Positions 1 through 7,994 of a stretch of DNA of 16,356 nt are shown piece by piece. The stretch covers positions 1 to 16,356 of the forward strand of contig CAZYAN010000068.1 of NCBI GenBank assembly GCA_964645585.1. The letters are read 5' to 3'. A program made the translations under genes and the position numbers. The notes under the pieces are model-generated. The model did no database searches. It had not been told where the DNA came from and was given only the letters and a program-made list of their open reading frames with translations. This DNA comes from DATGSL01 sp964645585. Lineage in GTDB: Bacteria; Verrucomicrobiota; Verrucomicrobiia; Opitutales; T3Sed10-336. Numbering within the stretch: position 1 is the first letter of the stretch; every line of letters begins with the position of its first letter.

Positions 1-35
1 AAGTGTTACCTATGTCTTGATCGCGCCTCGCGCCT

Positions 36-111
36 AGTAACGAATAACCAATAACGAATAACTGATAACCAACAACCAACAACCAACAACGAACAACCGC
101 CAACCAATAAC
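36..111. repeat. Heptanucleotide tandem repeat, AAYAACC family
   Basis: Nine units stand in perfect 7-base register from 36 to 98: AGTAACG, AATAACC, AATAACG, AATAACT, GATAACC, AACAACC, AACAACC, AACAACG, AACAACC. After a 3-base interruption a partial unit runs to 111. Units vary at positions 1, 3 and 7 but keep the period. Because 7 is not a multiple of 3, every frame reads the same short peptide cycle, so open frames here are not genes. The same family lies in the opposite orientation just after serS (1444-1507). The period resembles the heptameric STRR repeats known from cyanobacteria. Function is unknown. Confidence 0.9.
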
Positions 112-126
112 ATCCGCGCGGCGGAT

Positions 127-174
127 CCCCCCTTTTCCCTTGCTTCGGGGGCGTATTTGCCGATTTTCAGGAGG
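127..174 (+). promoter_or_regulatory. serS leader: possible hairpin and strong Shine-Dalgarno
   Basis: A C-run (128-132) can pair with a G-run (147-151) across a 14-base loop, just upstream of a perfect AGGAGG at 169-174. The AGGAGG lies 3 bases before the ATG at 178 and fixes that ATG as the start, rather than the in-frame TTG at 157. It is the only canonical Shine-Dalgarno in the window. The hairpin is weak evidence: I see no T-box or other known leader element. Confidence 0.5.
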
Positions 175-177
175 TTT

Positions 178-1443
178 ATGATCGACACGAAGCTGTTGCG
201 TGAGAACCCGGAGCGGGTGCGGGAGGCCATTCGGGCGAAGGGCAGTGATTGCGACTTGGACGCGGTCCTCGAAACCGATTTTATCTGGCGCTCCCGGCTG
301 CAGGAAGTGGAGCAGCTCCGGAGTGCCCAGAAGGCGGCGAACAAAGAGATGGCCGCGCTTCCGAAGGGGTCGCCGGAGTTTCTGGCGAAGGTTGGCGAGC
401 TGAAGGCGCTGGCCGGGGAGCTGAAGGAGAAGGAGGCGCAGTTGCGCGAAGTGGAGGAGCGCTGGGAACAGGCGATGTTGACGGTTCCGAACATCCCCCA
501 CGAAAGCGTCCCGGTGTCGCCGGATCCTTCCGGGAATGTTGTTCACACGACCTGGGGTGATCCGGAAGCGGTTTCGCCGCACGCGCGTCCGCATTTTGAT
601 TTGCCGGGCTTCGGCCGCGCGTTCGACTTTCCGCGCGGAGTAAAAGTGACCGGGGCGGGGTTCCCGTTTTACGTCGGGGGCGGCGCGCGGCTGGTCCGGG
701 CGCTGATTCAATTTTTTCTCGAAGAAGCCGCCGCCCGCGGTTACACCGAAGTGGTTCCGCCGCTTCTGGTGAACGAGGCGAGCGCGACGGCGACGGGGCA
801 GCTGCCGGACAAGGAAGGGCAGATGTATGAGACTGAAGACGGGTCGCTTTTTGCGATTCCGACGGCGGAAGTTCCGGTGACGAATTTCTTTCGTGACGAA
901 ATTGTGCCGGAAGACACGCTGCCGATGAAACTTTGCGCCTATTCGCCCTGTTTTCGGCGTGAGGCGGGCAGTTACGGAAAAGATGTGCGCGGGCTCAATC
1001 GGCTTCATCAATTCGACAAAGTCGAGCTGGTGAAGTGGGTGCATCCGGAAAAAAGCTACGATGAACTGGAGAGCTTGCGGGAAGAAGCCGAAGCTTTGCT
1101 GCAAAAGCTGGAACTCCCTTACCGGGTGCTGCTGATGTGCACCGGCGATCTCGGATTCACGCCGGCGAAGAAATACGATTTGGAAGTCTGGGCCGGGGGG
1201 CAGAAGCGGTGGCTCGAAGTTTCGAGCTGCAGCAATTTTGAAGCCTTTCAGGCGCGGCGGGCGGCGATCCGGTATCGGAGTGCCGACGGACGGGTGGAGC
1301 CGGTCCACACGCTGAACGGATCGGGTCTGGCGGTGCCGCGGGTGCTGGCGGCGATTTTGGAGAACAACGTCCAGAGCGACGGACGTGTGCGAATTCCGGA
1401 TGTGCTGGTGAAGTGGTTCGGGGCGGAGGTTTTGGAGTTTTAG
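178..1443 (+). CDS. serS: Seryl-tRNA synthetase
   Basis: Cytoplasmic class II aminoacyl-tRNA synthetase that activates serine with ATP and charges tRNA-Ser (and tRNA-Sec where present). The product is 421 residues, normal for bacterial SerRS. The N-terminus (MIDTKLLRENPERV) is typical and is followed by the long charged helical arm (about residues 30-105) that forms the tRNA-binding coiled coil. The catalytic core shows the serine-binding stretch TAEVPVTN, class II motif 2 with FRREAGSYGKDVRG (from residue 259), and motif 3 with GSGLAVPR (residues 381-388), whose Arg contacts ATP. The start is ATG 178, preceded by AGGAGG. The gene is flanked on both sides by heptamer repeats in opposite orientation, and tilS follows after 71 bases. 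The family assignment is certain. An antisense open frame across it is a codon shadow. Confidence 0.98.
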   Translation: MIDTKLLRENPERVREAIRAKGSDCDLDAVLETDFIWRSRLQEVEQLRSAQKAANKEMAALPKGSPEFLAKVGELKALAGELKEKEAQLREVEERWEQAMLTVPNIPHESVPVSPDPSGNVVHTTWGDPEAVSPHARPHFDLPGFGRAFDFPRGVKVTGAGFPFYVGGGARLVRALIQFFLEEAAARGYTEVVPPLLVNEASATATGQLPDKEGQMYETEDGSLFAIPTAEVPVTNFFRDEIVPEDTLPMKLCAYSPCFRREAGSYGKDVRGLNRLHQFDKVELVKWVHPEKSYDELESLREEAEALLQKLELPYRVLLMCTGDLGFTPAKKYDLEVWAGGQKRWLEVSSCSNFEAFQARRAAIRYRSADGRVEPVHTLNGSGLAVPRVLAAILENNVQSDGRVRIPDVLVKWFGAEVLEF

Positions 1444-1507
1444 GGGTTGGTTATTGGTTATTGGCTATTGGTTATTGGTATTGGGCAGGTTGTTAGTTGG
1501 GTGGTTG
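1444..1507. repeat. Heptanucleotide repeat, TTATTGG family (inverse of 36-111)
   Basis: Directly after the serS stop come TTATTGG (1451), TTATTGG (1458), CTATTGG (1465), TTATTGG (1472) and a 6-base TATTGG (1479), followed by degenerate GGTTGTT / AGTTGGG units. This is the reverse complement of the tract at 36-111, so serS sits between two inverted copies. The serS stop codon abuts the repeat with no terminator between. No gene is encoded here, although an open frame runs through it. Confidence 0.88.
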
Positions 1508-1514
1508 ATGGGGG

Positions 1515-2993
1515 GTGAGACGGGAGACCAAAGACGAAAGACCGAAGACCTCCCTCGACTGGGGGGAGAGGGCGCGGCTGTTTGGGGAACGTTTTCCGCG
1601 GGCGGTGCTGCATCCGGCCTTTGTGAATTGGGTGGAGTCGGGGGCGTGGCGGGGGACGGCTGGCGTTGCCTGTTCGGGCGGAGCCGATTCGCTTGCGCTT
1701 CTCTTATTGGTTTGGGCGCAATTTCCGGAGCGGCGAGGGGACCTGCTTGTCCTGCACTTTGATCATCGGCTGCGCGGGGAGGCGTCGGAGTCCGATGCTC
1801 GATTTGTGGAGACGGTGGCGGGAGGGCTTGGACTTTCGTGTCGGCGAGGATTCTGGGAGCGCGAGCCGGATGAAGCTGTGACGGAGATGACGGCGCGGGA
1901 CGCGCGCTTTGCGTTTTTCCGACGGGAGCTTCGGGGGAAAGGCGATGTCCTTTTTCTGGGCCATCAGCGCGATGACATTCTGGAGACGATGCTGATGCGG
2001 CTCGCTCGCGGGAGCGGTACGGGCGGTTTGGCGGCGCCCCGTCCGGTTCAGCGATTTCGCGATGGACGGATTCACTTGAGGCCCTTGCTTAGACTGCCGG
2101 GCGCGGAGATCCGCGAGGCTTTGGAGGAGTTGAGCATACCCTTTTGTGAGGATGCGACGAACGCGGAGCTGTTTTACCTGCGCAACCGGATCCGCAACGC
2201 GGTGGCGCCGGTCTGGCGGGAGCACGCGGGGAGGGACGTCGCGGCGGGAGTGGCGGCGTCGCGGGAACTGCTCGAAGAAGACGATGAGGCGTTGACGGTG
2301 TGGCTGCGGTGCCTGCTGCCGGAGGCGGAAGCCGGACGGGCGCTCGATCTGACGGCGCTGGGGGGAAAGCCGCGGGCATTATTTCGGCGGGCCGTGCAGG
2401 AGTGGCTGGCTCTTCAGGGTTTAGGGGAGCGGTTGTCGCGGCAGGCGGTCGAGCGGTTGCTGGAGGCCGCCGTTGCTGGTCGAGCGTATCGGGGGAGCGC
2501 CGGGAGTGACGCGTTTTTGGTTTTGGCGGAAGATCGATCGCTGCGGATCGAGGGGAGCGAGGTGCCTGAGGCGACGATTAGATTTCAGTCGCCCTGGCCG
2601 CTGCCGAATGGCGGTGAAATTTTGTTGCCCGGGGGTAAACGCCTTCGCGCGCGGGTGATTGAAATCGACGATCCGCTGCGGGCGCGGGTGCTCGCGGGGA
2701 AAATCGACCCGGCGGAAGTCGCGATCATCGTGGCGGACAACGAGATGCTGAGCGTCCGGCAATGGCGGGAAGGCGACCGGTATCGCCCGCTTGGAGCGCC
2801 GGGGACCCGCAAGGTGCAGGATCTGTTTGTCGACCGGAAGATCCCGGTTCGGGAACGGGGAAGCTTGCCAGTTGTCTGTGCCGGTAACAGAATCGTCTGG
2901 ATCCCGGGCTTTCCGCCCGCTGAGTCATTGAAGATTAACGAGCTGACAAAGAAGGTTGTTCAGTTGACATATGATGGCCGCGGGGCAGTTTAG
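1515..2993 (+). CDS. tilS: tRNA(Ile)-lysidine synthase
   Basis: ATP-dependent enzyme that converts the wobble cytidine of the CAU anticodon of a tRNA-Ile to lysidine, so the tRNA reads AUA and is charged with Ile. The PP-loop SGGADS lies at residues 54-59, followed by the N-type ATP pyrophosphatase core with the DHRLRG segment and a GHQRDD motif. The C-terminal TilS domain is clear (QWREGDRYRPLG, then RKVQDLFVDRKIP). At 492 residues it is slightly long for the family. The start is uncertain. The only start in this frame that keeps the usual N-terminal helix is GTG 1515, but residues 2-12 are then encoded by a heptamer repeat (1523-1550). GTG 1623 or 1632 would still leave the PP-loop intact. 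No clear Shine-Dalgarno is present, only a G-run. ftsH starts 38 bases after the stop. Confidence 0.95.
   Translation: MRRETKDERPKTSLDWGERARLFGERFPRAVLHPAFVNWVESGAWRGTAGVACSGGADSLALLLLVWAQFPERRGDLLVLHFDHRLRGEASESDARFVETVAGGLGLSCRRGFWEREPDEAVTEMTARDARFAFFRRELRGKGDVLFLGHQRDDILETMLMRLARGSGTGGLAAPRPVQRFRDGRIHLRPLLRLPGAEIREALEELSIPFCEDATNAELFYLRNRIRNAVAPVWREHAGRDVAAGVAASRELLEEDDEALTVWLRCLLPEAEAGRALDLTALGGKPRALFRRAVQEWLALQGLGERLSRQAVERLLEAAVAGRAYRGSAGSDAFLVLAEDRSLRIEGSEVPEATIRFQSPWPLPNGGEILLPGGKRLRARVIEIDDPLRARVLAGKIDPAEVAIIVADNEMLSVRQWREGDRYRPLGAPGTRKVQDLFVDRKIPVRERGSLPVVCAGNRIVWIPGFPPAESLKINELTKKVVQLTYDGRGAV
1523..1550. repeat. Heptanucleotide repeat, AAGACC family, inside tilS start
   Basis: Four consecutive 7-base units: GGAGACC (1523), AAAGACG (1530), AAAGACC (1537) and GAAGACC (1544). 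A looser unit GTGAGAC precedes them at 1515. The tract overlaps the predicted first dozen codons of tilS. It is unrelated in sequence to the TTATTGG tract just upstream but has the same period. Confidence 0.75.
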
Positions 2994-3031
2994 CACGGTG
3001 GAAAAACGCACACTTTCCCTGCACACACAAC

Positions 3032-5062
3032 ATGTCTGAAACGGATAAGCCAAAGCCCAAGCGGCCCCTGAAGAACACTCCGCCGGAGCGCTACCAGCCT
3101 AAGGTTCTTTTGATCTGGTTGTGCATTCTCGCGGTTATCGGGGCGCTGTTCCTGATGAGCGCGGGGAACAACCGTGTGCAAAAGAAGCTGACCGTGGTCC
3201 AAGTTATCGAAGCGGCCGAGGAGGGTCGCATCGAACAAGGCGGTGTCATCAAATCGGAGCCGCGCGGCGGCCGCGACTGGAGCGTGATCACCGGGGTCCT
3301 GCGTGAACCTGCGGCCAGCGAAGGCGCGGAGGACCAGAAAGTCACCTTTGAGGCGCAGGGACGGCTGACCGACGAGAACCTGCATCGATTGCAGGCGACG
3401 GGTCTCTTTAAGGAAGAGCCGTCGAGCACGGTGATGATGGATATCCTGATCGGGAGCCTTCCGTTGCTGCTGATCATCGCGCTGCTCTATTTCCTTTTTG
3501 TGCGGCAGCTGCGTTCCGCCGGACGCGGGGCGATGAGTTTTGGAAAGAGCAAAGCGAAGATGCTGTCGCGCGACCGGGAGAAAATCACCTTTGCCGACGT
3601 CGCCGGGTGCGATGAGGCGAAGGAGGAAGTCAGCGAAGTCGTCGACTTTCTGAAAGACCCGAAGCGTTTCCAAAAGATTGGCGGCCGCATTCCAAAGGGG
3701 ATTCTGATGGTCGGACCTCCGGGCACCGGGAAGACCTTGCTCGCCAAGGCGGTAGCCGGCGAGGCGGACGTGCCGTTTTTCAGCATCAGCGGATCCGACT
3801 TTGTTGAAATGTTTGTCGGGGTCGGCGCCAGCCGCGTCCGGGATATGTTTGAGCAGGGCCGCAAGAACGCGCCATGCATCGTGTTCATCGATGAAATCGA
3901 CGCGGTCGGCCGTCAGCGCGGCGCCGGACTTGGCGGCGGAAATGACGAGCGCGAGCAGACACTGAACTCCCTGCTCGTTGAGATGGACGGCTTTGACGGT
4001 CACGAAGGCGTGATCATCATGGCCGCGACCAACCGGCCGGACGTCCTCGACGCGGCGCTGCTTCGGCCGGGCCGCTTTGACCGGCAGGTGACCATTGACC
4101 TTCCGGACGTCAAAGGGCGCGAGCAGATCCTGAAAGTGCATGCGAAGAAGATCGCGCTGTCGGACACCGTTTGTCTGGCGACGATCGCGCGTGTGACGCC
4201 GGGACTGTCGGGAGCGGATTTGGCGAACCTCTTGAACGAGGCGGCGCTGACGGCCGCGCGTTACAAGAAGAAGCGCGTCGATATGGATGATATCGAAGAA
4301 GCGCGGGAGAAAATTCAGTTTGGCCGTGAACGTCGCCGAATCATGGACGAGGAAGACAAGAAGCTCGTCGCGTATCATGAAGCCGGCCACGCGCTGGTCC
4401 AGGCGGTAGTCGACGACGGAACACTGCCGCTGCACAAGGTGACGATCATTCCGCGCGGGCAGAGTCTCGGCAGCACGATGTTCCTGCCGAAAAAGGACAC
4501 GTACAACTACTCGAAGCGGCGGATGCTGAACCAGATTTGCAGCATTCTCGCCGGGCGGATCGCCGAAGAGGTTGTTTTGGGCGACATCAGCAGCGGCGCC
4601 AGCGGCGATATCAAGCAAGCGACTAAGATCGCGCGCCACATGGTTTGCGACTGGGGAATGAGCTCGATCGGTCCCGTGGCGCTCGGGGAGAACCAGGACA
4701 CGGTTTTCCTCGGCCGCGAAATTTCGCGCACGCAGAATTACAGTGAAGAGACCGCTCGCTTGATTGACAGCGAGATTCAAAAGCTGATCAAAGAGCAGTA
4801 TGAGCGGGCGACGCGAATCATTGTCGAAAAACGTGCCGCGCTCGATCGGATCGCGGAAGCGTTGCTCGAGTATGAAACGATCGATGGCAAACATGTGCAT
4901 GAGATCGTGGAGTATGGCGAGATCCGGTCGCCGGTGACGACGAAGAGCCGCGAGAAAGACAAGAACGCGGAAAAGGCGCCCGAAAAGGAATCGGCGAAAG
5001 GGAAGGCTCGCGAGGAAGAGGAACTCGGTCCCTCTGGCGACACGGCCGGCGCGCTCGCCTGA
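3032..5062 (+). CDS. ftsH: ATP-dependent zinc metalloprotease FtsH
   Basis: Inner-membrane AAA+ protease that extracts and degrades membrane and short-lived cytosolic proteins, acting as a hexamer. Of 676 residues, the order is: a short basic cytosolic tail, TM1 (about 25-45), a periplasmic domain, TM2 (about 134-155), then the AAA module with Walker A GPPGTGKT (228-235), Walker B IVFIDE (283-288) and the second region of homology RPGRFDR (345-351). The protease domain has zinc site HEAGH (449-453), with Asp526 in SGASGDIKQ as the expected third ligand. A highly charged Lys/Glu-rich tail of about 60 residues ends the protein. All key residues are present. The start is ATG 3032; there is no Shine-Dalgarno upstream. 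The gap from tilS is 38 bases, so co-transcription is likely. In Bacillus tilS and ftsH flank hpt; no hpt gene lies between them here. Confidence 0.98.
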   Translation: MSETDKPKPKRPLKNTPPERYQPKVLLIWLCILAVIGALFLMSAGNNRVQKKLTVVQVIEAAEEGRIEQGGVIKSEPRGGRDWSVITGVLREPAASEGAEDQKVTFEAQGRLTDENLHRLQATGLFKEEPSSTVMMDILIGSLPLLLIIALLYFLFVRQLRSAGRGAMSFGKSKAKMLSRDREKITFADVAGCDEAKEEVSEVVDFLKDPKRFQKIGGRIPKGILMVGPPGTGKTLLAKAVAGEADVPFFSISGSDFVEMFVGVGASRVRDMFEQGRKNAPCIVFIDEIDAVGRQRGAGLGGGNDEREQTLNSLLVEMDGFDGHEGVIIMAATNRPDVLDAALLRPGRFDRQVTIDLPDVKGREQILKVHAKKIALSDTVCLATIARVTPGLSGADLANLLNEAALTAARYKKKRVDMDDIEEAREKIQFGRERRRIMDEEDKKLVAYHEAGHALVQAVVDDGTLPLHKVTIIPRGQSLGSTMFLPKKDTYNYSKRRMLNQICSILAGRIAEEVVLGDISSGASGDIKQATKIARHMVCDWGMSSIGPVALGENQDTVFLGREISRTQNYSEETARLIDSEIQKLIKEQYERATRIIVEKRAALDRIAEALLEYETIDGKHVHEIVEYGEIRSPVTTKSREKDKNAEKAPEKESAKGKAREEEELGPSGDTAGALA

Positions 5063-5082
5063 GGTGGATGGATGAGTTGGGG

Positions 5083-5099
5083 AAGGGCTGAAAAGCCTT
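5083..5099 (+). repeat. Small hairpin between ftsH and the aminotransferase
   Basis: AAGGGCT (5083-5089) pairs with AGCCTT (5094-5099) around a GAAA loop, with one bulged G. No T-run follows, so it is a poor intrinsic terminator. The core GCTGAA..AGC recurs in the hairpin at 8946-8959, which suggests a dispersed hairpin repeat. A GAAA tetraloop would be stable in RNA. Confidence 0.5.
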
Positions 5100-5119
5100 C
5101 GCTCGTACTTTGACGAACC

Positions 5120-6421
5120 ATGCCGACCCGGATGCCGAACACGCCGAATCCTTTTGTCGACCTGCCCGCGTGGTCCCGATGCGGAGCATCCCTGACGCCG
5201 CCCGCGATCACCGGTTTGATGGCGACCGCTCTCGCGTCGCCAGACCTGTTGTCGCTCGCGGCCGGATTCACGGACAACGCGACTTTGCCTGTCGGACCGG
5301 TTCGGGAAATCGTCGACCGGCTGTTGAGCGGCCGGGCCGGAGCGGCGGAGCTGCTTCAATACGGGAGCAACCAAGGCCGTCCACGACTGCGCGAGCTGCT
5401 GGCCGACCGGATAATTAATCAGGACCAGCTGGCGGAAGAAGCGTCCACTGTTCGCGATCGTCTCTTTATCACCAACGGCTCGCAGCAGGCGCTCGCCTTG
5501 GCGACGCAAGTGCTGTGCGACCCGGGAGACATTGTTCTGGTTGAGAAACCGACCTATTTCGTCTACCTCGACGTATTGCGCGGCCTTGGCGTGCGCGCGC
5601 GCAACCTCCCTTTCGACTCCGCGAAACGCCTGGATCCGGCGGGATTGGAAGCCTTGCTGGACGAGGTTGACCGGGCCGGGGAGCTGGAACGGGTAAAGCT
5701 CGTTTACCTGCAAACCTGTTACGCGAATCCGTCGACTCGGAGTTTGAGCGAAAGCGAGAAAAACGGGCTGGCGGAGGTACTCTCGCGCCGCGGGCTTCGG
5801 CTGCCGATCATCGAGGATGCCGCGTATCGAGAACTTTATTACGAGGAACCGCCGGAAGCACGGAGTGTGCTGGGGCTCGAGGCGTTTGAGGAATTTCCGC
5901 GCCTGTATCTCGGCACGCTGACGAAGCCGTTTGCGAGCGGACTGAAAGTCGGTTTTGGGTGGTGTACACACGACGGCTGGCGCGACCGGATTCTGCATGT
6001 AAAAGGGCAGCACGATTTCGGAACGGCTCATTTCAATCAGGCGATTGCGGAGGAAGCGCTGGCTAGCGGCTGTTTTGACGAACACTTGATCGGGTTGCGC
6101 AAGGCATACCTGGAGAAAATGCGCGCTTTGCACGAGGCGCTCCTAGAAGAAGGGCTGCGCGACGCCGGCTGGATGTGGGAAGTTCCGGAAGGCGGGCTCT
6201 ATCTCTGGCTGGAGGGACCGCGCGGAACCGACACGGGAATCGATTCGGCGTTTTGCCGACGATGCCTCGACCATGGTGTCCTGTATGTTCCGGGTGATCT
6301 TTGTATGGGAGACGCGCGTGAAAGCCGCTCCGTTCGGCTGAGTTTTGGCGTTCTCTCGCCGGACAAACTCCGGGAGGCCGGACGGCGTTTCGTTCGAGGG
6401 GCGTTGGGAACGGTCGGCTGA
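5120..6421 (+). CDS. PLP-dependent aminotransferase, class I/II (2-aminoadipate/MocR-like fold)
   Basis: Fold-type I PLP enzyme expected to move amino groups between an amino acid and a 2-oxo acid in the cytosol; the substrate cannot be read from the sequence. It has 433 residues. The N-terminal LLSLAAGFTDNATLPV segment and the QYGSNQGRPRLRELLA segment match the 2-aminoadipate aminotransferase / MocR C-terminal group. PLP contacts: Asn203 in CYANPS, Asp233 and Tyr236 in EDAAYREL, the Schiff-base Lys269 in GTLTKPFASGLKVG, and Arg406 in SVRLSFG for the substrate carboxylate. The lysine context is TLTKPFASG rather than the more usual TFSKxLAPG. There is no DNA-binding domain, so this is an enzyme and not a MocR regulator. 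The start is ATG 5120 (ATG 5132 is possible); no Shine-Dalgarno is seen. A 57-base gap with a hairpin separates it from ftsH. Confidence 0.9.
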   Translation: MPTRMPNTPNPFVDLPAWSRCGASLTPPAITGLMATALASPDLLSLAAGFTDNATLPVGPVREIVDRLLSGRAGAAELLQYGSNQGRPRLRELLADRIINQDQLAEEASTVRDRLFITNGSQQALALATQVLCDPGDIVLVEKPTYFVYLDVLRGLGVRARNLPFDSAKRLDPAGLEALLDEVDRAGELERVKLVYLQTCYANPSTRSLSESEKNGLAEVLSRRGLRLPIIEDAAYRELYYEEPPEARSVLGLEAFEEFPRLYLGTLTKPFASGLKVGFGWCTHDGWRDRILHVKGQHDFGTAHFNQAIAEEALASGCFDEHLIGLRKAYLEKMRALHEALLEEGLRDAGWMWEVPEGGLYLWLEGPRGTDTGIDSAFCRRCLDHGVLYVPGDLCMGDARESRSVRLSFGVLSPDKLREAGRRFVRGALGTVG

Positions 6422-6427
6422 ACGAAC

Positions 6428-6464
6428 TTTAGATTTTAAATGCTGGATTTTAGATCTGGATTGG
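6428..6464. repeat. Degenerate GATTTTG-type repeat
   Basis: An AT-rich patch containing TTTAGATTTT, GGATTTTAGAT and GGATTGG starts 6 bases after the aminotransferase stop. It matches in content, but not in clean register, the heptamer tracts at 8859, 12502, 15049 and 15133. In the rest of this gap (to 6593) an ATGGCG/CGCCAT inverted pair lies at 6504-6509 and 6528-6533. No convincing promoter was found. Confidence 0.65.
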
Positions 6465-6593
6465 AAGAGATCAGGGAGTGGTCCGCCCAGAGGGGTCATC
6501 GCGATGGCGTCATATTCTCAAATCGCGCGCCATTGAGCGGGGCGGTTCTTTTGCTTTCCCCTGTTCCACCGGTTTGCTACGATTTTTGAAGCT

Positions 6594-7994
6594 ATGAATA
6601 TCTGCTGTATAGGTGCTGGTTACGTGGGCGGCCCGACCATGGCGATGATCGCCGCCAAGGCTCCGCATGTCAAAGTGACGGTTGTCGATATCAATGCCGA
6701 CCGCATCGAGGCTTGGAATTCCGACAGTCTTCCGGTCTTTGAGCCGGGGCTCGACGAAGTCGTGCGTTCGGCGCGCGGCCGGAATCTGTTTTTTTCGACG
6801 GACGTCGACAGCGCCATCAAGGCGGCCGATATCATTTTTGTCAGCGTCAACACGCCAACGAAGACGTATGGCTTGGGTGCAGGGCGGGCGTCGGACCTGC
6901 GCTATGTGGAAGCGTGCGCCCGGCGGATCAGCGAGGTGGCGGATTCTCCGAAGATTGTCGTCGAAAAAAGCACACTTCCGGTTCGCACCGCGGAGTCGCT
7001 TCGGCGTATTCTCTCCGCGAATACCAATGGCGCGCGCTTTCAGGTACTGTCCAACCCGGAATTCCTTGCGGAAGGCACGGCGATCGCCGATTTGGAGAAT
7101 CCCGATCGTGTGCTGATCGGCGGAGAGCAGACGCCGGAAGGGCAGGAGGCGGTCGATACACTCGCCGGAATTTACGCGACCTGGGTTCCAGAGGACAAGA
7201 TCATCAAAACGAATCTCTGGTCGTCGGAGCTTTCGAAGCTGACGGCTAACGCGTTCCTGGCGCAGCGAATTTCGTCGATCAATTCGATTTCCGCGCTTTG
7301 CGAGGTGACCGGTGCCGACGTCGATGAGGTCGCGTTCTCGATCGGGCTCGACCAGCGGATCGGGCCGCGCTTTTTGAAGGCGTCGGTCGGCTTTGGCGGA
7401 TCGTGTTTTCAGAAGGACATTTTGAACCTTGTCTACCTTTGCCAGCATTTTGGTCTGCCGGAAGTCGCGGAGTATTGGGAGCAGGTTGTCAAAATGAACA
7501 ACTACCAGAAGCACCGTTTCTCCGCGCGGATCGTTAAATCGCTGTTCAATACCGTTTCCGACAAGAAAATCGCGATCTTTGGATTCGCGTTTAAGAAGGA
7601 CACCAATGACACGCGCGAGTCGGCGGCGATTTATGTTTGCAAGGACCTGCTGCAAGAGCGGGCGCGGCTGGCGGTCTATGACCCGAAAGTCCCTGAGGAA
7701 CAGATGATGCGCGATCTCGGTGACGCGGCCCGGGACGGTGCCGAACCGCTGGTCGAAATGGTTGACGATCCGTATAAGGCGGCGGAAGGCGCGCATGCCA
7801 TTGCCATTCTGACCGAATGGGATTGCTTCAAGACACTCGACTACCAGCGGATATTCGAGTCGATGAAGAAGCCGGCGTTTCTCTTTGACGGGAGAAATAT
7901 TCTGGACCTCGAGGAACTGCGCAAAATCGGTTTTGAGGCGTTCGGGATCGGCCGTGCGCTGCCGACCAACTCGGGGAATGGCTACCATGGGTGA
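6594..7994 (+). CDS. ugd: UDP-glucose 6-dehydrogenase, animal-like type
   Basis: Oxidises UDP-glucose to UDP-glucuronate with two NAD+, supplying uronic acid for capsule, exopolysaccharide or lipopolysaccharide. It has 466 residues. The NAD-binding motif GAGYVG is at residues 7-12. Catalytic residues, with human equivalents from memory of the human protein: Glu156 (human Glu161), Lys215 (Lys220), Asn219 (Asn224), nucleophile Cys271 in FGGSCFQKD (Cys276) and Asp275 (Asp280). Long stretches are nearly identical to animal UGDH, for example SSELSKLTANAFLAQRIS, FAFKKDT and CARRI, far closer than typical bacterial Ugd/TuaD. Thr127, in EKST, matches human Thr131 of the allosteric switch. The animal C-terminal tail is absent. 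The start is ATG 6594. The last codons overlap the menB start by 8 bases. Confidence 0.96.
   Translation: MNICCIGAGYVGGPTMAMIAAKAPHVKVTVVDINADRIEAWNSDSLPVFEPGLDEVVRSARGRNLFFSTDVDSAIKAADIIFVSVNTPTKTYGLGAGRASDLRYVEACARRISEVADSPKIVVEKSTLPVRTAESLRRILSANTNGARFQVLSNPEFLAEGTAIADLENPDRVLIGGEQTPEGQEAVDTLAGIYATWVPEDKIIKTNLWSSELSKLTANAFLAQRISSINSISALCEVTGADVDEVAFSIGLDQRIGPRFLKASVGFGGSCFQKDILNLVYLCQHFGLPEVAEYWEQVVKMNNYQKHRFSARIVKSLFNTVSDKKIAIFGFAFKKDTNDTRESAAIYVCKDLLQERARLAVYDPKVPEEQMMRDLGDAARDGAEPLVEMVDDPYKAAEGAHAIAILTEWDCFKTLDYQRIFESMKKPAFLFDGRNILDLEELRKIGFEAFGIGRALPTNSGNGYHG

Noticed and set aside
36..111. Possible CRISPR array
   Set aside because: Units are 7 bases with no spacers; this is a simple tandem repeat.
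127..177. T-box-like leader for serS
   Set aside because: Too short, with no specifier loop or T-box sequence; only a weak C/G-run hairpin.
34..1308. Minus-strand open frame of 424 codons opposite serS
   Set aside because: Codon shadow of serS; the end runs into a heptamer tract that reads as a repeating hydrophobic peptide.
1454..1762. Plus-strand open frame starting in the TTATTGG repeat
   Set aside because: Begins in low-complexity repeat and then reads tilS in another frame.
2990..6133. Minus-strand open frame of 1047 codons opposite ftsH and the aminotransferase
   Set aside because: It mirrors two certain genes, is Arg/His/Gln-rich with no domain, and arises from GC-biased codon use.
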